DNA of 64,000 bases. Origin: an uncultured Eubacteriales bacterium (GTDB lineage: Bacteria; Bacillota; Clostridia; Lachnospirales; Lachnospiraceae). Shown piece by piece: positions 45,393-54,791 of this stretch. The notes beneath the pieces were generated by a model that worked only from the letters and a program-made list of their open reading frames with translations, ran no database searches and was not told the origin of the DNA. The DNA is taken from the NCBI GenBank assembly GCA_902797845.1, contig CADBUJ010000022.1, forward strand, positions 1 through 64,000, in the 5' to 3' direction. Position 1 is the first letter of the stretch, and the number at the start of each line of letters is the position of its first letter. The position numbers and the translations under genes were made by a program.

Positions 45393-47669
45393 ATGCTGTT
45401 CAAAAAGCTTATCAGGACCATGGGAAAATATAAATCCCAGTTTATATCGATGGTCATTATGGTTGTCATAGGTATAGGCATGTTCGTGGGATTCAATATC
45501 GAATGGTATACCCTGGAGAAAGATGTAAACGATTTTCTGGCTGATTCCGGTTTTGCGGATTACAGACTGATAGATACAGCAGGTTATTCCGCGGAAGATC
45601 TGGATAAGATACGGGAAATAGAAGGCGTGGATAATGCTGCCCGCTATCTGTCTGTAAATGCTACGGTAAAGGATACAAAGAAAGTTCTTGCCGTAACAGT
45701 AACGGAGGATATGGATGTTTCCGGATTTACCCTTATGTCCGGAGAGGAGTACGACGAGGAGTCGAAGGACGGTCTTTGGCTTTCTGACAGATATGCCGAG
45801 GAAAACGATATATCCCTTAGCGACACCATCACCATGGAGTATTCCGGCATCGAGATAAAGGGAACGGTCAAGGGCCTTGTCAAATCGGGTGAGTTTCTGG
45901 TATGTGTTCCGGATCCCACTCAGCTTATGCCGGATTTTGATAATTACGGTTTTGTATATATTTCTCCCAGGATGCTGGAGGATGTAATGGGAAGGGAATA
46001 CTATTCCCAGATAAACGTTCTTTCCTCCATGGGAAGAAAGGACTTTACCAATGCCGCAGATGATGCATTAAATACAACATCACTTATAGTATCCAAGGAT
46101 GATACCATATCCTATTCGGAGTCCATGGGAGAAGCAGAAGAAGGAAGGACCATGGGAGCCATAATGCCTGTCATCTTTCTCGGTATAGCGGTCCTTACCA
46201 TGATAACCACCATGAACAGGATCTCCATAGCAGAGAAGACTCAGATAGGGACCCTTAAATCTCTCGGCTTTAAGGATAAAAGGATACTGCGTCATTATAC
46301 CTCCTACGGCATATTTATAGCGGCTGCAGGAACCATACCCGGAATTGCTCTGGGATATCTTATAGGCTGGTTCATCATGAATCCCGGCGGGGCCATGGGA
46401 ACATATCTTGATATGCCCGACTGGTCGCTTCATACTCCGGTATTTATCTGGATAGTGCTGGCGGCGGTCGTGCTGCTGATGATACTTGTTACATACCTGT
46501 CCGTTAAAAATATTCTTAAAGGCACACCAGCAGAAACATTAAGGCCGTATACGCCGAAGAAGATGAGGAAGCTTCTTCTGGAAAAGACACCTGTATGGGA
46601 CAGGATGGGCTTCGGCACAAGATGGAACCTGAGGGACACATTCCGCCATAAGGCAAGGAGTCTTATGACATTATTCGGCATCGTCAGCTGCGTGACCATC
46701 CTTACGGCAGGGCTTGGAATGAATGATACATTCAATGCCTTTCTTAAGGAGAATTACGAGGACACTATCCTTTACAGCAACATGATATATCTTGATGCAG
46801 AGAATATTACACAGGACGATGTGGATGAGCTTTCGGAAAAATATGATGCCGACAGAGGGACGCAGATAAGCGTGCTGCTAAATAAGGAAAAGACTGCTTC
46901 GGTGGAGATATATGATCTGAAAAATGATCTGGTCCGTTTTATGGATCCCAACAGCGAAAATGTAGAACTGACGGACGATGGAGTATATGCCTGCGAGAGG
47001 CTGAAAAAAGAATTTGACCTTAAGGAAGGAGACGAGCTTACCTTTTCGCCTTTCGGCAGTGATGACGAATACAAGGTCAGGGTCGCAGGATTTGTAAGAT
47101 CTTCCAGCGAGAGCATGATCATGACATCCGGCTATGCCAAAGAAGCAGGAATACCTTTTATTACGGATATACTCTACACGAAGGATGCTTCCGTGGAATC
47201 TGAGAGCAGGATACTTAATGTCCAGTCAAAGGATAATATCCTGGAATCCTTTGATACCTTTACTCAGATAATGTATATGATGATAGTCCTTCTGGCTGGA
47301 GCAGCAGTTATCCTCGGTATCGTCGTCCTTTATAACCTGGGTGTTATGAGCTATACGGAAAGATACCGGGAAATGGCCACTCTTAAGGTCCTGGGATTTA
47401 AGGATAAGAAGATCGGAAAGCTTCTGATAAGTCAGAATCTGTGGATGACGGTAGTCGGGATAATCATAGGTATCCCCCTGGGGATAGGAGTGCTGAAATT
47501 CCTCCTCTCCGCCCTGGCATCGGAATATGAAATGGGCCTTGTGATCGGGCCTGCAACATATCTTATAACCATATTGCTTACGGTGGGGATGTCCCTGCTG
47601 GTAAGTCTTATGATATCAAGAAAGAATAAAAAGATAGATATGGTAGAAGCCCTTAAGACAGCAGAGTAA
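45393..47669 (+). CDS. FtsX-family ABC transporter permease
   Basis: A 758-residue permease. One membrane helix at the N-terminus (about 15-36) is followed by an extracytoplasmic domain (about 40-250) and three helices of a first FtsX module (about 255-375). A second such unit begins near residue 415 and ends with three helices at about 625-750. The segments TQIGTLKSLGFKDKRILRHY and MATLKVLGFKDKKIGKLL are the two coupling regions, strikingly alike, showing internal duplication. It follows the ATPase without a gap. A terminator lies at 47743. Confidence 0.92.
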   Translation: MLFKKLIRTMGKYKSQFISMVIMVVIGIGMFVGFNIEWYTLEKDVNDFLADSGFADYRLIDTAGYSAEDLDKIREIEGVDNAARYLSVNATVKDTKKVLAVTVTEDMDVSGFTLMSGEEYDEESKDGLWLSDRYAEENDISLSDTITMEYSGIEIKGTVKGLVKSGEFLVCVPDPTQLMPDFDNYGFVYISPRMLEDVMGREYYSQINVLSSMGRKDFTNAADDALNTTSLIVSKDDTISYSESMGEAEEGRTMGAIMPVIFLGIAVLTMITTMNRISIAEKTQIGTLKSLGFKDKRILRHYTSYGIFIAAAGTIPGIALGYLIGWFIMNPGGAMGTYLDMPDWSLHTPVFIWIVLAAVVLLMILVTYLSVKNILKGTPAETLRPYTPKKMRKLLLEKTPVWDRMGFGTRWNLRDTFRHKARSLMTLFGIVSCVTILTAGLGMNDTFNAFLKENYEDTILYSNMIYLDAENITQDDVDELSEKYDADRGTQISVLLNKEKTASVEIYDLKNDLVRFMDPNSENVELTDDGVYACERLKKEFDLKEGDELTFSPFGSDDEYKVRVAGFVRSSSESMIMTSGYAKEAGIPFITDILYTKDASVESESRILNVQSKDNILESFDTFTQIMYMMIVLLAGAAVILGIVVLYNLGVMSYTERYREMATLKVLGFKDKKIGKLLISQNLWMTVVGIIIGIPLGIGVLKFLLSALASEYEMGLVIGPATYLITILLTVGMSLLVSLMISRKNKKIDMVEALKTAE

Positions 47670-47742
47670 GGGCGAAAACGGGAGCATGCTCCCACAAATA
47701 AAAATGACAGTTTCTATAGGTTGACCCATACTTTCATAGGAG

Positions 47743-47783
47743 AAGCACCTTCGCAGGACCCCGCGAAGGTGCTTACTCTTTTT
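47743..47783 (+). terminator. terminator of the ABC transporter operon
   Basis: A 12-pair stem AAGCACCTTCGC/GCGAAGGTGCTT (47743-47754, 47763-47774) followed by ACTCTTTTTA. Confidence 0.8.
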
Positions 47784-47790
47784 ACGGAAA

Positions 47791-48720
47791 CTATTTTGCC
47801 GTGGTTTCCAGATATTTTTTTGTTTCTTCGATATAAAGCTCTCCCATTTTGCTTAAGGGATGGTCTTTCTTTATGATATAACCTATCTCCATTTCGTAGT
47901 CCGAGGAAGAACCCTTGCCTGTTTTTAGGGGGACTGCCAGATAGTCGGAGCCGTTCAGCTCCTCGCAAATGATGCCTGAGCATATGGTGTATCCGTTAAG
48001 TCCCACCATGAGATTAAGGACCGTGGCCCTGTCATTGCATTTGATTATCCTGGAATACTCTCTGCTGGAATAAAGTTCCTCTGCATAATAAAGGGATGCA
48101 TTGTCGCCCTGCTCAAAGGAAAGGCACGGATAATCCTCCAGCTCCGACATTTTGATATAAGGCCTTCCTGCCAGGGGATGGCCCTTCCAGATATAAACAT
48201 ATGCTCCGCATTCTATGAGAGAATGATATTCCAATTCATTGGCCTTAAGTATTTTTTTGATGGCTGATCTGTTGAAGTTGGACAGATAAAGTATGCCTAT
48301 CTCGCTCCTCTGGGTGGATACGTCACTTATTACTTCCCTTGTCTTTGTTTCCCTTATGGCAAATTCATATTCCGACATATTGAACTGCTTTGCCATTTCC
48401 ACAAAGGTCTTGACTGCAAAAGTATAGTGCTGAGTGGACACGCCGAATTTCTTTTTAAGCTTTTCGGGCATACCGTATTTTCCCATGAGAGCCTCATATT
48501 CCTCATAAAGCTGACGGGCATAAGCGATAAATTCGGAACCGTCGTTTGTAAGGGCTATGCCCTTGCCGCTTCTTGTAAATATGGTGATGTTAAGCTCGGA
48601 TTCAAGCTTCTTGATGGCTCCCGATAAGGAGGGCTGAGACACATAAAGAAGCTCGGCAGCCCTGTTAAGGGAACCGGCTTCGGATACTGTTATGGCATAG
48701 TGTAATTGCTGCAGAGTCAA
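47791..48720 (-). CDS. LysR-family transcriptional regulator
   Basis: A 309-residue regulator. The N-terminal winged helix-turn-helix (residues 1-62) reads LHYAITVSEAGSLNRAAELLYVSQPSLSGAIKKLE. The co-inducer domain (about 90-300) is complete. It lies downstream of cysK on the same strand, separated by a cysK terminator hairpin. A role in sulfur metabolism (CysB/CysL-like) is an inference from position only. AGGAGG stands six bases upstream of its ATG. Confidence 0.9.
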   Translation of the reverse strand: MTLQQLHYAITVSEAGSLNRAAELLYVSQPSLSGAIKKLESELNITIFTRSGKGIALTNDGSEFIAYARQLYEEYEALMGKYGMPEKLKKKFGVSTQHYTFAVKTFVEMAKQFNMSEYEFAIRETKTREVISDVSTQRSEIGILYLSNFNRSAIKKILKANELEYHSLIECGAYVYIWKGHPLAGRPYIKMSELEDYPCLSFEQGDNASLYYAEELYSSREYSRIIKCNDRATVLNLMVGLNGYTICSGIICEELNGSDYLAVPLKTGKGSSSDYEMEIGYIIKKDHPLSKMGELYIEETKKYLETTAK

Positions 48721-48775
48721 GGGACTCCTCCTTTCTTTAAGAACCGAACGGGTCTTTGGGAACAGCCTTAAGGCG

Positions 48776-48815
48776 AAAGGGCCTCCCGGAAGGAATGATT
48801 CCGGCGGGCCCTTTT
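48776..48815 (-). terminator. terminator of cysK
   Basis: On the minus strand a long imperfect stem AAAGGGCC...CCGGAA/TTCCGG...GGCCCTTT (48815-48776). The tail is only weakly T-rich, so partial read-through to the LysR gene is possible. Confidence 0.6.
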
Positions 48816-48828
48816 ATGGAAAATGCTT

Positions 48829-49758
48829 TTAATCTTCAAATAAGGGAGTGGAAAGATATCTGTCTCCCGTGTCGGGAAGTAAGACAACTATGGTCTTACC
48901 TTTATTCTCGGGACGCTTTGCTATCTCTGTTGCAGCGAAAAGTGCCGCTCCGGAAGATATGCCGACTAAGATGCCCTCTTCCCTGGCAAATGCTTTTCCT
49001 GTTGCAAATGCATCTTCGTTTTCCACGGGAATGATCTCGTCATATATGTCCGTGTCCAGTGTGTCGGGAACAAATCCGGCGCCTATTCCCTGGATCTTAT
49101 GAGGACCTCCGTGACCTTCCGAAAGAACGGGAGAGCTCTTAGGCTCCACAGCCACTACTTTGATATCGGGGTTCTGCTCCTTAAGATACCTGCCTGTACC
49201 GCTTAAAGTGCCGCCTGTACCTACGCCTGCCACGAAGAAATCTATTTTTCCGTCTGTATCCTTCCATATCTCGGGACCTGTGGTCTTATAGTGGGCTTCC
49301 GGGTTTGCAGGATTTACGAACTGCCCGGGAATAAAGCTTCCGGGGGTTTCCTTTGCAAGCTCTTCTGCCTTTTCTATTGCACCCGTCATGCCCTTACTGC
49401 CTTCAGTAAGGACCAGCTTTGCACCGTAAGCCTTAAGAAGGTTCCGTCTCTCGATGCTCATGGTTTCCGGCATGGTCAGGATTATGTCGTAACCTTTGGC
49501 TGTGGCGATGGAAGCCAGGCCTATGCCGGTATTACCGCTGGTGGGTTCTATTATGACAGAGCCTTCCTTAAGCTGTCCGGAGGCTTCAGCCTGTTCTATC
49601 ATCTCTCTGGCGATCCTGTCCTTTACGGAACCGGCCGGATTGAAATATTCAAGCTTTACGAGCAAGGTTGCAGCCAGATCCCTGTTTTTATTATAGTTTC
49701 CGATTTGGACCAGGGGGGTGTTTCCCACAAGTTCTGTTATTGATCTGTAAATATTCAT
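48829..49758 (-). CDS. cysK: cysteine synthase A (O-acetylserine sulfhydrylase)
   Basis: A 309-residue PLP enzyme making cysteine from O-acetylserine and sulfide. The cofactor lysine lies in [11 protein letters not shown] (Lys46), the substrate loop is PTSGNTGIG (about 70), and [13 protein letters not shown] binds the PLP phosphate. Length and sequence match CysK, not cystathionine beta-synthase. The promoter at 49811-49839 has a palindrome covering its start region. The ribosome-binding site AAAGGAG is eight bases before the ATG. Confidence 0.96.
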   Translation of the reverse strand: MNIYRSITELVGNTPLVQIGNYNKNRDLAATLLVKLEYFNPAGSVKDRIAREMIEQAEASGQLKEGSVIIEPTSGNTGIGLASIATAKGYDIILTMPETMSIERRNLLKAYGAKLVLTEGSKGMTGAIEKAEELAKETPGSFIPGQFVNPANPEAHYKTTGPEIWKDTDGKIDFFVAGVGTGGTLSGTGRYLKEQNPDIKVVAVEPKSSPVLSEGHGGPHKIQGIGAGFVPDTLDTDIYDEIIPVENEDAFATGKAFAREEGILVGISSGAALFAATEIAKRPENKGKTIVVLLPDTGDRYLSTPLFED

Positions 49759-49787
49759 GTTATTTCTCCTTTCTGTAGATCAATATT

Positions 49788-49805
49788 TTAGGCCAATCGG
49801 TCTAA
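49788..49805 (-). promoter_or_regulatory. operator-like palindrome at the cysK start
   Basis: Read on the plus strand, TTAGGCC-AATC-GGTCTAA, with seven-base arms matching at six of seven positions. It begins five bases after the -10 hexamer, so it covers the expected cysK transcription start. It could be a repressor site. I do not recognise the regulator. Confidence 0.5.
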
Positions 49806-49810
49806 CAGGT

Positions 49811-49839
49811 ATTATATAAATTCTTCAATCCTTTGCCAA
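49811..49839 (-). promoter_or_regulatory. cysK promoter
   Basis: On the minus strand TTGGCA (49839-49834), a 17-base spacer, TATAAT (49816-49811). Its -35 hexamer overlaps the -35 of the divergent tcdA promoter by five bases. Confidence 0.85.
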
Positions 49840-49862
49840 TATGCAATCCCCTGTGCTAAAAT
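49833..49862 (+). promoter_or_regulatory. tcdA promoter
   Basis: TTGCCA (49833-49838), an 18-base spacer and TAAAAT (49857-49862), with an upstream TGC giving an extended -10. Confidence 0.6.
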
Positions 49863-49914
49863 CAACCGGAAATGTAGTCGGGGACAGGGAACCTGACAGC
49901 TGTGAGGGGTAATA

Positions 49915-50643
49915 ATGGCAGATTTCAGACAGAGGACCGAAATGCTAGTGGGCAGAGACGGTCTTGAAAAATTAAAGAGTGCCCGGGTGATGGTCTTCGG
50001 TATAGGCGGGGTAGGAGGATTTCTTGCGGAAGCCCTTTGCAGAGCCGGTATCGGGCATTTGGATCTTATCGACAATGACAATGTGGATCCTACAAACATC
50101 AACCGGCAGATCATTGCCATGCAAAATACTGTAGGCAGGCCAAAGGTCGACGTGATGGAGGAAAGGCTTCTTCTGATAAATCCTGATATGGAGATACGTA
50201 AGCATAAAATGTTTTTCCTTCCTGATACGGAAGGGGAACTGGATTTCCGGGGCTGCAGCTATATAGCTGATGCCATAGACACAGTTGCCGGAAAAATAAG
50301 ACTTGCGGAAATAGGACAGGAGCTGGGGATACCTGTGATCAGCGCCATGGGGGCAGGAAACAAGATGGACCCTTCAGCCTTTATGGTGGCAGATATTTAC
50401 GAAACATCCGTATGCCCCCTTGCAAGGGTGATGCGTAAGGAGCTTAAGGAAAGGGGTGTGGAACACCTTAAGGTGGTATATTCCAGGGAGAAGCCCCTTG
50501 CCGCAAATGCCATAGATGGAGAGCCAGAAGGGAACGGAAAAAGAGCCGTGCCCGGCAGCATATCATTCGTCCCCGGAACAGTGGGCCTTATCATGGCAGG
50601 AGAGATCATAAAGGATATCCTTAAAACGGATATGAAGCTTTGA
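49915..50643 (+). CDS. tcdA: tRNA threonylcarbamoyladenosine dehydratase
   Basis: A 242-residue E1-like enzyme of the ThiF/MoeB/HesA superfamily. TcdA cyclises t6A in tRNA to ct6A. The ATP-binding region VMVFGIGGVGGFLAEALCRAGIG (about 24-46) and DNDNVDPTNINRQIIA are typical, as are AIDTVAGKIRL and SISFVPGTVGLIMAGEII. No zinc CxxC pair like that of MoeB is seen. TcdA fits best, though other members of the superfamily are possible. Confidence 0.88.
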   Translation: MADFRQRTEMLVGRDGLEKLKSARVMVFGIGGVGGFLAEALCRAGIGHLDLIDNDNVDPTNINRQIIAMQNTVGRPKVDVMEERLLLINPDMEIRKHKMFFLPDTEGELDFRGCSYIADAIDTVAGKIRLAEIGQELGIPVISAMGAGNKMDPSAFMVADIYETSVCPLARVMRKELKERGVEHLKVVYSREKPLAANAIDGEPEGNGKRAVPGSISFVPGTVGLIMAGEIIKDILKTDMKL

Positions 50644-50655
50644 TATTTAATAAAT

Positions 50656-50681
50656 AAAGGACCCGCCGGCGGGTCCTTTTT
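50656..50681. terminator. bidirectional terminator between tcdA and murG
   Basis: AAAGGACCCG-CCGG-CGGGTCCTTT (50656-50679) is a perfect palindrome followed by TT. The A-rich left flank gives T-rich RNA on the minus strand as well. Confidence 0.8.
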
Positions 50682-50713
50682 GTATGTATTATGTTTTTAC
50701 GGACAGTTGATCC

Positions 50714-51781
50714 TTATTCGGACAGGGTATCCTTTATCAATTCCGTTATGATACCGATGGAATCCGATCCGGGTGCGGATTCCATTTTATCCTTTAAGGC
50801 CTGCCTTTCTGAATAAAGCTTATTAACGGCATTTACCAGAGAATCATCATCCATTTCCTCTTCCCTTAACACCATGGAAAAACCCTGCTTTTCGAAGGAA
50901 GCTGCATTAAGGAGCTGATCCCCCCTGCTTCCTGATGACGGAAGAGGAATAAGAAGTGCCGGTTTCTTTAAGGCAAGGAGCTCGCATATGGCATTGGCTC
51001 CTGCTCTTGAGATGACTATATCGCTTATGGCAAAGATATGCCTGAGGTCTTTCTGGAGATATTCGAACTGGGCATATCCGGGGAGGTCCTTATGATCGTC
51101 CGAGATATTGTCCTTTCCGCAGATATGGACCACGTCGAAAGTCTTAAGTATCTCCGGGAGAGAGCTTCGCACCTGCTGATTGATCCTTACGGCGCCCAGA
51201 CTTCCGCCTATTACCATAAGGACAGGCTTTTCTCCCTTAAATCCGCAAAGGGCAAGACCCTCTTCCCTGGTGCCTGAAAAAAGCTCCTTTCTTATGGGAG
51301 AACCGGTAAGCACGGCCTTTTCGGCAGGGAGCAGGCTTACGGTCTCAGGGAAATTGCAGCAGATCTTATGGGCTTTTTTAAAGCATAATCTGTTGGCCAG
51401 ACCCGGAGTCATATCAGATTCGTGGATTATGGAAGGGATTCCCAGAGATGCGGCAGCATATACCACAGGAACGGAGACATAGCCTCCCTTGGAGAAGACT
51501 ATGTCAGGCTGCAGGTCCTTCAAGATCTTTTTAGCCTGGCTCATCCCCTTAAGGATGCGGGCGGGATCCGTAAAGTTTTTAAGGGACAGATATCTGCGAA
51601 GCTTTCCTGATGATATTCCGTGATAAGGTATACCCTGGGCCTCGATCAGCTTTTTTTCTATACCGTCCCTTGAACCTATATATTCTATTTCGAAGCCCAT
51701 ATCCGTAAGGGTGGGCATAAGTGCGATGTTTGGAGTAACATGGCCGGCACTTCCTCCGCCGGTCATTATGATCTTTGGCAT
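50714..51781 (-). CDS. murG: UDP-GlcNAc:lipid I N-acetylglucosaminyltransferase MurG
   Basis: A 355-residue GT28 enzyme forming lipid II at the inner face of the membrane. The glycine-rich loop GGGSAGHVTPNIAL (about 7-20) and the second loop GGSLGAVRINQQVR (about 190) are visible. The donor site ISRAGANAICELLALKKPALLIPLP and DQLLNA follow. It stands apart from the mur/dcw cluster, which is common in Clostridia. TSCPD-domain gene lies 12 bases upstream in the same direction. Confidence 0.95.
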   Translation of the reverse strand: MPKIIMTGGGSAGHVTPNIALMPTLTDMGFEIEYIGSRDGIEKKLIEAQGIPYHGISSGKLRRYLSLKNFTDPARILKGMSQAKKILKDLQPDIVFSKGGYVSVPVVYAAASLGIPSIIHESDMTPGLANRLCFKKAHKICCNFPETVSLLPAEKAVLTGSPIRKELFSGTREEGLALCGFKGEKPVLMVIGGSLGAVRINQQVRSSLPEILKTFDVVHICGKDNISDDHKDLPGYAQFEYLQKDLRHIFAISDIVISRAGANAICELLALKKPALLIPLPSSGSRGDQLLNAASFEKQGFSMVLREEEMDDDSLVNAVNKLYSERQALKDKMESAPGSDSIGIITELIKDTLSE

Positions 51782-51793
51782 CCTTATCTCCTG

Positions 51794-52039
51794 TCAGGCG
51801 GTCTGTTTATAGGCTATAAGAGCATTAGCCAGCTGATCGGGGCAGGAAGTCCCTTTGCCGGCGCAGTCTATTCCTTTAAGAAGCTCTATTACCTTGTCAA
51901 CTTCCATTCCTGTTACAAGCCGGGCCACACCCTGTGTATTCCCGTTGCAGCCGCCTATAAAGCGGCAGGAAGTTATTATACCGTCTTCAACTTCAAATTC
52001 GATGTTTCTGGCGCATACGCCCCTAGTTGCATAAACCAT
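51794..52039 (-). CDS. TSCPD-domain protein, TIGR03905 type
   Basis: An 81-residue protein matching the small stand-alone TSCPD family related to the C-terminus of adenosylcobalamin-dependent ribonucleotide reductases. Four cysteines are in family pattern: TRGVCARNIEFEV, RFIGGCNGNTQGVARL and GIDCAGKGTSCPDQLANAL. A metal site is likely. Its function is not established. Co-directional with murG (12-base gap), with AAAGGAG before its start. Confidence 0.88.
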   Translation of the reverse strand: MVYATRGVCARNIEFEVEDGIITSCRFIGGCNGNTQGVARLVTGMEVDKVIELLKGIDCAGKGTSCPDQLANALIAYKQTA

Positions 52040-52169
52040 TAAACAAAACTCCTTTTAAAATGTGATGTAAATTATATCAAATAAGGAAAAGTAATACTAG
52101 AGTATTAGGGGCTGTGATGCTAAAATATAAGAACTGTAGTATATAAAGGGTGATCCGGGAGGAGAACAC

Positions 52170-52871
52170 ATGAAAAAAATTTGGGGCATCATAGGGGCTA
52201 TGGAGATAGAAGTAAGTTCTCTCCAGGAGCGTCTTTCAGATGCAGAGATATACAAGATCGCATCCATGTACTTTTATAAGGGAAGCCTGGAAGGAAACGA
52301 TGTGGTAGTGGTAAGGTCGGGAGTAGGCAAGGTAAATGCCGCTCTCTGCACCCAGATACTGGTGGACAGATTCAACGTATCAGTTATCATCAACACGGGA
52401 ATGGCAGGAAGCCTTACGGATAAGCTGAACGTGGGAGATATACTTATATCCTCTGAGGCCATGCAGCATGATATGGATGCAACGGGATTCGGATATAAGA
52501 AAGGGGAGATACCCAGTGCGGATACATCACTTTTCCCTGCAAGCAGAGAGCTTATGGATCTCGCTCTTGAGTGCGCAAAGGATGCCGTACCCCATATTAA
52601 GGTAATGGAAGGCCGTGTCCTTACAGGAGACCAGTTTATTTCCGATAATGTAAAAAAGAAGGAGCTGGTCGAAGAAATGGGAGGCATGTGTGCGGAGATG
52701 GAAGGAGCAGCCATCGCTCAGGGAGCTTTTTTAAATAAAGTTCCGTTCCTTATAATCAGATGTATTTCCGATAATGCCGATTCTGATGCGGGCATAAGTT
52801 TTGATAAATTCGAAAAAATGGCAGCGGAGAATTCCGTGGCTCTGGTCACATCAATGATATGCCGGAGCTAA
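52170..52871 (+). CDS. mtnN: 5'-methylthioadenosine/S-adenosylhomocysteine nucleosidase
   Basis: A 233-residue nucleosidase that splits MTA and SAH to adenine and the thioribose. The N-terminus GIIGAMEIEVSSL holds a catalytic Glu at residue 12. VRSGVGKVNAALCTQ and NTGMAGSL are typical, and the second catalytic Glu (in CAEMEGAAIAQ) and Asp (in CISDNAD) are intact. GGGAGGAG precedes the ATG. It links to metK in this window via SAM turnover. Confidence 0.95.
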   Translation: MKKIWGIIGAMEIEVSSLQERLSDAEIYKIASMYFYKGSLEGNDVVVVRSGVGKVNAALCTQILVDRFNVSVIINTGMAGSLTDKLNVGDILISSEAMQHDMDATGFGYKKGEIPSADTSLFPASRELMDLALECAKDAVPHIKVMEGRVLTGDQFISDNVKKKELVEEMGGMCAEMEGAAIAQGAFLNKVPFLIIRCISDNADSDAGISFDKFEKMAAENSVALVTSMICRS

Positions 52872-52884
52872 GGCCGGGGGGTAA

Positions 52885-54192
52885 ATGTTTAAGGGGTTTA
52901 AACTTGATATAAAAAATGCCCTTTCCTTTGTTGAGGAAGGGGAATATACAGAGTATCTGAAAAAGGCGGAAGAAGCAAGGACTGCGCTGGTCCGGGGAGA
53001 AGGTCCCGGCAGAGAGCTTACGGGCTGGGTCGACCTGCCTCATATTACGGACAGGGAACAGCTGGATCGGATCATGTCTCTTGCGGATAAAGTAAGGAAA
53101 GATTCCGAAGTACTTATAGTTATAGGCATAGGGGGATCGTCCCTTGGCTCAAGGGCAGCCATAAGCTTTCTTTCCGGTACTGCAGATGACGGCCACCGTA
53201 CAAAAGGCGGAGGCCCGCGGATCCTTTTTGCCGGTAATGATCTCAGCGGCACATCTGCTAAAGCAATTGCAGAAAGCATAGGAGATGCAGACTTCTCTCT
53301 GGCTGTGATATCAAAATCCGGAACAACTCTGGAGCCGGCTCTGTCCTTCAGGGTCTTTAAAAAGCTTCTGGAAGACAGATACGGCAAGGATGATGCGGCG
53401 AAAAGGATATACTGCATCACCGAAGATAATGATAAGGCACTCCACCGTAAAGCCCTGAAGGAGGGTTATCATCTCCTTTATGTACCGAAAGAGATCGGAG
53501 GGCGCTATTCCGTGCTTTCGCCTGCAGGTCTTTTTCCTGTGGCGGTTGCCGGTGGAGATATAGAAGAACTGATAAAAGGTGCAGAGGAAGAGAGGATAAA
53601 CTGCCTTGATCTTGACCCGGATAAGGATCCTGCTCTTATGTATGCGGCCTTAAGGCAGCTTTTATATCATAAGGGTAGAAAGCTGGAGATGTTCTCGTCC
53701 TTCGAGCCCTGCATCATGTGTCTTGGTGAATGGTGGAAGCAGCTTTACGGAGAGAGCGAAGGAAAGGGCGGCAAAGGGATATTTCCCGTTACTGCCATGC
53801 TTTCAAGAGACCTTCATTCCATAGGACAGTATATACAGGACGGGGAGCGTATCCTGTTTGAGACTATACTCGGTGTGGAAAATACCGCTTCAGATATGGT
53901 CATCCCCGAAACAGAGGATGATTTTGACGGCAACGAATATCTTGCAGGGAAGCTCTACTCGGACATTAACAGAACCGCAAGGCAGGCTACCATAGCAGCT
54001 CATGTAAAGGGTGATGTTCCCTGTATGGAGATCATTCTGGAAGATCAGACAGAGCATACTCTCGGAAGATTGATCTATTTTTACGAATTTGCCTGCGGCA
54101 TAAGCGGCTATATCCAGGGGATCAATCCCTTTGATCAGCCGGGCGTTGACGAATATAAAAAGAATATTTACGAAAGGCTCCGGGACATCTGA
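52885..54192 (+). CDS. pgi: glucose-6-phosphate isomerase
   Basis: A 435-residue isomerase interconverting glucose-6-phosphate and fructose-6-phosphate, of the short Firmicute type. The sugar-phosphate binding segments VIGIGGSSLGSRAA and SKSGTTLEPALSFRVF are visible, with GGRYSVLSPAGLFPVAVAG and HSIGQYIQDGERILFETIL. The catalytic Glu is in the latter part. It starts 13 bases after mtnN, so the two may be co-transcribed. A stem overlapping its stop codon (54178-54200) may terminate weakly. Confidence 0.95.
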   Translation: MFKGFKLDIKNALSFVEEGEYTEYLKKAEEARTALVRGEGPGRELTGWVDLPHITDREQLDRIMSLADKVRKDSEVLIVIGIGGSSLGSRAAISFLSGTADDGHRTKGGGPRILFAGNDLSGTSAKAIAESIGDADFSLAVISKSGTTLEPALSFRVFKKLLEDRYGKDDAAKRIYCITEDNDKALHRKALKEGYHLLYVPKEIGGRYSVLSPAGLFPVAVAGGDIEELIKGAEEERINCLDLDPDKDPALMYAALRQLLYHKGRKLEMFSSFEPCIMCLGEWWKQLYGESEGKGGKGIFPVTAMLSRDLHSIGQYIQDGERILFETILGVENTASDMVIPETEDDFDGNEYLAGKLYSDINRTARQATIAAHVKGDVPCMEIILEDQTEHTLGRLIYFYEFACGISGYIQGINPFDQPGVDEYKKNIYERLRDI

Positions 54193-54206
54193 TCCCGGAG
54201 TTTGAT
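54178..54206 (+). terminator. possible terminator overlapping the pgi stop
   Basis: CTCCGGGA/TCCCGGAG (54178-54185, 54193-54200) followed by TTTGATTT. The T-tract is broken, so read-through to the flavin reductase gene is likely. Confidence 0.5.
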
Positions 54207-54224
54207 TTAAAGGGAGGTATAAGA

Positions 54225-54791
54225 ATGAGCAAGATAAAATGGAGACCCGGAAACATGCTTTATCCTCTGCCGGCAGTTCTGGTAAGCTGCGGCGGAACGG
54301 ACGGCAGAAAGAATATGCTGACTATTGCATGGACAGGCACCATATGCAGCGACCCGCCTATGGTTTATATATCGGTAAGACCTGAAAGGTATTCCTACGA
54401 CCTTATAAAGGAAACCGGAGAATTTGTAATAAACCTTACAAACAAGGAGCTTTCCGAAGTCACGGATGAAGCCGGAGTCCGCTCGGGAAGGGACATGGAT
54501 AAATTCGAATATTTCGGCCTTACTCCGGAAAAGGGAGAACTTGTTTATGCGCCGATGATAATGGAAGCACCTGTTTCCATAGAGTGCAAAGTAAAGGATG
54601 TGATCCCTCTGGGGACCCATGATATGTTTATTGCCAATGTAATAAGCGTATTTGCTGACGAGGCATATATGGACGAGGACGGAAAGTTCGATCTCAGGGA
54701 TACGGATCCTCTTTGCTATTGCCACGGAGAATATTATACCCTGGGAAAGAAACTGGGGAAATTCGGATATACGGTCAGAAAGAAAAAATAA
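54225..54791 (+). CDS. flavin reductase-like flavoprotein
   Basis: A 188-residue FMN-binding split-barrel protein of the flavoredoxin/flavin reductase family. The start KWRPGNMLYPLPAVLVSCGG and the segments NMLTIAWTGTICSDPPMVYISVRPERYSYDLI and TGEFVINL are characteristic. The C-terminal HGEYYTLGKKLGKFGYTVRKK is also typical. It could reduce flavin with NAD(P)H or act as an electron carrier, but the partner is unknown. AGGGAGG precedes its start. Confidence 0.9.
   Translation: MSKIKWRPGNMLYPLPAVLVSCGGTDGRKNMLTIAWTGTICSDPPMVYISVRPERYSYDLIKETGEFVINLTNKELSEVTDEAGVRSGRDMDKFEYFGLTPEKGELVYAPMIMEAPVSIECKVKDVIPLGTHDMFIANVISVFADEAYMDEDGKFDLRDTDPLCYCHGEYYTLGKKLGKFGYTVRKKK

Noticed and set aside
49759..49914. 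T-box leader for cysK
   Set aside because: No T-box sequence or long leader is present; only a promoter and palindrome.
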